From contig CAMOQY010000048.1 in the NCBI GenBank assembly GCA_946623295.1, forward strand, positions 1-8,827: 8,827 bases of DNA, written 5' to 3'. The notes below the pieces were generated by a model, which searched no databases, was not told the DNA's origin, and saw only the letters and a program-made list of their open reading frames with translations. This document shows, piece by piece, positions 5,848 through 8,827 of the stretch. The translations under genes and the position numbers were made by a program. The DNA is from an uncultured Lachnospiraceae bacterium. Its GTDB lineage: Bacteria > Bacillota > Clostridia > Lachnospirales > Lachnospiraceae. Each line of letters begins with the position of its first letter. Positions within the stretch are counted from its first letter, which is position 1.

Positions 5848-5968
5848 CATATCTGAGAGCCGTGACCAATAGCGCGGCTGTGCATATCTGAGCGTTGCGA
5901 CCAAAAGCGCGGCTGTACATATCTGAGCGCCGTGACCAAAAGCGCGGCGACGCATATCTGAGCGCCGT
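5848..5968. repeat. 35-bp tandem repeats that fold as RNA hairpins (three full units and a partial)
   Basis: CATATCTGAG recurs at 5848, 5883, 5918 and 5953, exactly 35 bp apart; the fourth unit breaks off after about 16 bp. Each full unit holds a 6-bp stem around an 8-nt ACCAAAAG-type loop: 5859-5864 with 5873-5878, 5894-5899 with 5908-5913, and the same offset in unit 3. Units 1 and 3 use GCCGTG and unit 2 uses GTTGCG against an unchanged CGCGGC; all pair on the top-strand RNA if G-U wobbles are allowed. The array lies in the 233-bp gap between the lipoprotein and ATPase genes. No convincing promoter or coding frame is seen in that gap. Confidence 0.9.
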
Positions 5969-5982
5969 TATACGCACAGACC

Positions 5983-6004
5983 GCCAGCAGGCTGCCAGCA
6001 GGCC
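5983..6004. repeat. Short 11-bp direct repeat
   Basis: GCCAGCAGGCT (5983-5993) is followed at once by GCCAGCAGGCC (5994-6004). It lies between the 35-bp array and the ATPase ribosome binding site. No function is suggested. Confidence 0.7.
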
Positions 6005-6048
6005 GCCGCTCAGACCGATCAGTCCGGAACCGTTTCCGATCCGGATAT

Positions 6049-6053
6049 GGAGG
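6049..6053 (+). promoter_or_regulatory. Ribosome binding site that decides the ATPase start
   Basis: GGAGG lies 5 nt before ATG 6059. The in-frame ATG at 6047 overlaps this site and has no ribosome binding site of its own, so 6059 is preferred; the difference is four residues. Confidence 0.65.
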
Positions 6054-6058
6054 AAAAG

Positions 6059-8650
6059 ATGCAGGAAGAGAAACTGCATAACGGAATATCAGATCAAGGA
6101 GAGACCCGAGAGGGTCTTTCTTTGTCCGCGCACCCTCTCTCCGCCGAAGAGGTCAGCAGCCGGCGCGAAAAAGGGCTTGTAAACGGCACTATGACCGTTC
6201 CGACAAAAAGCGTCAGAGAGATACTTATAACAAATCTCCTGACGCCCTTCCATGCGCTTAATATCGCCCTTGCAGCCGCTATCGTGCTTTTCGGTGATAT
6301 AAAAAACGCGCTGTTTATGGTCGTTGTCATAATAAATGCTGCCGTGGGAATATTCCAGGAGCTGCGCGCGAAAAAAAAGATCGACAGCCTTTCGCTGATA
6401 TCCGCGCCCCGGGCCACCGTCCTCAGGAGAGGAGCTTCGTCCCCGGATGACGCCGGCTTTGCTGCGCCTGACGACTCTGCCTCCGAGACGGAGATCCCTT
6501 CATCTGAGCTTGTTCTTGACGATATCATGCGCCTCTCGCAGGGCTTTCAGGTCTGTGCCGATGCCATCGTCACAGAGGGCGAGTGCCAGGTCGATGAGTC
6601 GCTGCTGACGGGAGAGGCCGACCCCGTGACCAAGCGTCCGGGCGACATGCTTTACTCGGGCAGCTTTATAGTCAGCGGACGCTGCCACGCGGTGGTTACG
6701 CATGTCGGCATGGATAACTACGCTGCGAAGATCTCCCAGCGCGCGAAATATCTTAAAAAACCTGCCTCCGAGATAATGAAGGCAGTGAACCGGATCATCA
6801 AAGCAGTTGCATTTGCCATTATTCCCATCGGAGCAGCGCTTTTCTGCCGTCAGTACTTTGCCGGCGGGGTGGAGCTTTCCGCGGCGGTCACATCGACGGT
6901 GGCAGCACTGGTGGGAATGATCCCGGAGGGCCTGGTACTGCTGACCAGCGTGGTCCTTGCCGTCGGGATAATCCGTCTGGCCAGGCATAACGCTCTGGTG
7001 CAGGAGCTCTATTCCATAGAAATGCTCGCGCGCGTGGACACCCTCTGTCTGGACAAAACCGGGACGCTTACCGAGGGCCGCATGACAGTGGAAAGCGCTG
7101 ATGCGGAGGCTCTGGAGGTCGCCGCGTATATCTGCCGTGAGCTCGGCGAGGAAAACCCTACGGCGGCCGCGATCCGGGCTGCTTCGGAGCCTTCGGCGGT
7201 ATGCGCTTCATCATCGGAGAAAAACTCTGCTGCTCAGAAAGACCTCGCCTTAGAGAAAAAGGACTCCGAAGGGTGGGACGGAGCATCTTCTCCGCTCATC
7301 ACCCGCCGCGTTGCCTTTTCGTCTGCGCGCAAGTGGAGCGGCGTACAGCTTTCTGACGGAAGCATCCTTGTCATGGGCGCAGCGCAGTTCGTACTGGCCG
7401 GAAGATGGGATCTCTTCAGCGGTATAGAAGCGCGGATAAAAGAGGCGGCCTCCCGCGGCCTGCGTACGATCCTCGTCGTCCGCAGCAGCAGCTCCTTTGA
7501 GGAATATGCCGACCACGCTCCCGACGCGCGGGTCTCCGGGATCGCTACGATATCTTCGCAAAGCGGAGAGTTTATACATGAGCGCGCCGACGCCTCTGCC
7601 GAGCCTGCGCTGCCGGCTGACCTGGAGATCGTCGGACTGATAGTGCTCAGCGACGTCATCCGCGCCAGCGCGCCGGAGACGATAGCTTACTTTACGGAGC
7701 AGGGCGTCGATATAAAGATCATCTCGGGAGATGATCCCGAGACCGTCTCGCAGATCGCCCGGCGCTGTTCTGTGCCCGGTGCGGAAAGATGCGTGGATAT
7801 GTCGGCGCAGCCAATGTCTAAGGCCGCGGACTATACCGTATTCGGACGGGTCACTCCGGAGCAGAAGCTTCAGCTGGTCAAGGAACTCAAGGCCGAGGGC
7901 CACGTAGTTGCGATGATGGGCGACGGAGTGAACGACGTTATGGCGCTCAAGGAAAGTGACTGCTCTGTTGCGCCGGCTGCCGGGTCTGACGCGGCGCGCA
8001 ACGTCAGCCAGATCGTGCTGCTGGATTCGGATTTTGCATCGCTGCCAAGGATCGTGGCCGAAGGGCGCCGTTCGATCAACAATCTTCAGCGTTCAGCCTC
8101 GCTCTTTCTTACAAAGACTATATTTGCCGCGATCACTGCGGTGCTGTTTATATTCCTCAGCTTCAGATATCCGCTCGAGCCGATACACATGACGCTTATT
8201 GCCGGACTGACTATCGGCGCGCCGTCCTTTGTGCTGGCACTCCAACCGAACCGCGAGCGCGTGAAAGGTCATTTCCTCAGCAATGTCCTGACTAAGGCTT
8301 TCCCCGGAGCTCTTGCCGATGTGATCGCCGTGGTCATCGCAAGCATCCTGCTTACGGGCAGGTATGAGCCGCATATCGTTTCGGCAGTATCCGCCATGCT
8401 CATGGCGCTGATCGGTTTTATGGTCCTGTTCAAGGTATGTGTGCCTTTTGACGGCCTGCGGATCGCGCTGTTTACCGTGATGCTCGGCGCGTACGTTGCG
8501 GTGCTTTTCATCATGCCCGGTTTCTTTTCGCTGGTCCACCCGAACTGGCAGCTCCTGCAGGCGTTCCTTCCGCTGGCGGTCATCGCGGCAGGCGTCTATC
8601 TGCTTCTCATATTAGTCTGGAATAAAGTCGAGAAAAAGATAATAAAGTAA
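6059..8650 (+). CDS. P-type cation-translocating ATPase, CtpE-like
   Basis: An 863-residue membrane pump that couples ATP hydrolysis to cation transport. M1-M2 lie at about 55-105; the actuator domain carries LLTGEADPV (TGEA 184-187); M4 contains PEGL (289-292); the phosphorylation site is DKTGT with D332. A short nucleotide-binding domain holds KWSG (425-428), and the hinge has SGDDPETV (556-563) and GDGVND (D622, D626). Five or six C-terminal helices follow. The reduced nucleotide domain, PEGL motif and ALQPNRERVKGHFL segment resemble mycobacterial CtpE, which has been linked to calcium uptake; the ion here is not established. Low-complexity insertions occur in the actuator domain (after RRG, DNA about 6435-6490) and in the nucleotide domain (DNA about 7180-7285). 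The usual GD.xxADG segment of the actuator domain reads QGFQVCADA. A terminator-like hairpin lies inside codons 15-20. The gene ends at a strong terminator, convergent with the minus-strand gene beyond it. Confidence 0.9.
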   Translation: MQEEKLHNGISDQGETREGLSLSAHPLSAEEVSSRREKGLVNGTMTVPTKSVREILITNLLTPFHALNIALAAAIVLFGDIKNALFMVVVIINAAVGIFQELRAKKKIDSLSLISAPRATVLRRGASSPDDAGFAAPDDSASETEIPSSELVLDDIMRLSQGFQVCADAIVTEGECQVDESLLTGEADPVTKRPGDMLYSGSFIVSGRCHAVVTHVGMDNYAAKISQRAKYLKKPASEIMKAVNRIIKAVAFAIIPIGAALFCRQYFAGGVELSAAVTSTVAALVGMIPEGLVLLTSVVLAVGIIRLARHNALVQELYSIEMLARVDTLCLDKTGTLTEGRMTVESADAEALEVAAYICRELGEENPTAAAIRAASEPSAVCASSSEKNSAAQKDLALEKKDSEGWDGASSPLITRRVAFSSARKWSGVQLSDGSILVMGAAQFVLAGRWDLFSGIEARIKEAASRGLRTILVVRSSSSFEEYADHAPDARVSGIATISSQSGEFIHERADASAEPALPADLEIVGLIVLSDVIRASAPETIAYFTEQGVDIKIISGDDPETVSQIARRCSVPGAERCVDMSAQPMSKAADYTVFGRVTPEQKLQLVKELKAEGHVVAMMGDGVNDVMALKESDCSVAPAAGSDAARNVSQIVLLDSDFASLPRIVAEGRRSINNLQRSASLFLTKTIFAAITAVLFIFLSFRYPLEPIHMTLIAGLTIGAPSFVLALQPNRERVKGHFLSNVLTKAFPGALADVIAVVIASILLTGRYEPHIVSAVSAMLMALIGFMVLFKVCVPFDGLRIALFTVMLGAYVAVLFIMPGFFSLVHPNWQLLQAFLPLAVIAAGVYLLLILVWNKVEKKIIK
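6102..6121 (+). terminator. Terminator-like hairpin inside the ATPase 5' coding region
   Basis: AGACCC (6102-6107) and GGGTCT (6112-6117) form a perfect 6-bp stem with a GAGA tetraloop, followed by TTCTTTG. It starts 43 nt after the preferred start codon. If it works, it would terminate some transcripts unless ribosomes open it. A TTG at 6122, 7 nt after GAGAGGG, is an alternative start that would put the hairpin in a leader instead. The U-tract is interrupted, so function is uncertain. Confidence 0.4.
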
Positions 8651-8657
8651 AAAAGAA

Positions 8658-8691
8658 AATGCCCTCCCGGAAAGAGAGGGCATTGCTTTTT
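8658..8691. terminator. Bidirectional intrinsic terminator between convergent genes
   Basis: AATGCCCTC (8658-8666) pairs perfectly with GAGGGCATT (8676-8684) around a 9-nt loop. TTTTT at 8687-8691 serves the ATPase transcript, and the A-rich stretch 8649-8659 gives a U-tract for the minus-strand transcript. It begins 8 bp after the ATPase stop codon. Confidence 0.92.
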
Positions 8692-8714
8692 GATATGTTC
8701 CGTGCCGGAGTGAA

Positions 8715-8827
8715 TTATAGCGGTTTTGTGACCTCTTTGAGCCATCCGGCGATCTCGGGAGCGAGCATGGGCGCGAGCTTTTCATATACCGCGGCGTGAT
8801 AGCCGTTCAGCCACTCAAGCTCTTCGC
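8715..8827 (-). CDS. C-terminus of an M24 metallopeptidase, Xaa-Pro aminopeptidase-like (partial)
   Basis: The minus strand carries an open frame from the window edge to TAA at 8715-8717, encoding the last 36 residues of a protein whose start lies beyond base 8827. The sequence contains EELEWLNGYH, then KLAPMLAPEI, and ends WLKEVTKPL. This matches the typical C-terminal extension of aminopeptidase P-type M24 enzymes, in which a WLN.YH helix is followed by a helix ending WL...T.PL. These enzymes remove N-terminal residues before proline using two metal ions; the catalytic domain is outside the window. Codon use and the shared terminator at 8658-8691 support a real gene. Confidence is limited by the short fragment. 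Confidence 0.75.
   Translation of the reverse strand, partial: EELEWLNGYHAAVYEKLAPMLAPEIAGWLKEVTKPL

Noticed and set aside
4812..5939. 375-codon minus-strand open frame and the overlapping 144-codon frame at 5645-6079
   Set aside because: They lie opposite the lipoprotein gene and the 35-bp array; their repeated N-terminal peptides are translations of the repeat.

Overview
The window looks like a chromosomal segment of a Gram-positive anaerobe, most likely class Clostridia and possibly Lachnospiraceae. This is inferred from strong GGAGG ribosome binding sites, sigma-70-type promoters with TATAAT or TACAAT boxes, a Bacillus-type LexA box, a Y-family polymerase paired with a YolD-like protein (a typical Firmicutes pairing), and a lipoprotein foldase of PrsA type. 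Base composition is moderately GC-rich. No transposase, integrase, phage structural gene, CRISPR array, tRNA or rRNA was recognised.

Layout from left to right. Bases 1-243 hold a candidate promoter whose spacer is an inverted repeat, then a leader of about 185 nt rich in hairpins. This leads into a LarA-family nickel-pincer racemase gene (244-1599). Bases 1600-2199 are non-coding. They contain seven head-to-tail 53-bp units, each a 35-nt hairpin (1667-2019), and then a promoter with a LexA-like box over the predicted transcription start. That promoter should drive a Y-family translesion polymerase (2200-4059) and a YolD-like small protein (4099-4317), a probable SOS operon. The polymerase carries a long Ala/Pro/Ser-rich insertion built from four in-frame 57-bp repeats.

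After a 47-bp tandem duplication comes a promoter and a secreted lipoprotein with a SurA/PrsA-like architecture and an acidic tail (4575-5825). A third non-coding repeat array, of 35-bp units that would fold into RNA hairpins, separates it from a CtpE-type P-type cation ATPase (6059-8650). A terminator-like hairpin lies inside the ATPase's first codons. A perfect bidirectional terminator follows (8658-8691). The window ends in the C-terminus of a minus-strand M24 metallopeptidase resembling Xaa-Pro aminopeptidase.

The genes do not form one pathway. The coherent module is the SOS-type polymerase plus YolD operon. The most unusual feature is the density of short tandem repeats: four unrelated families with periods of 35, 47, 53 and 57 bp in under 9 kb, three between genes and one inside a gene. 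The 53-bp hairpin array is the best candidate for an undescribed element. The leader in front of the LarA gene is the best candidate for an unrecognised cis-regulatory RNA.
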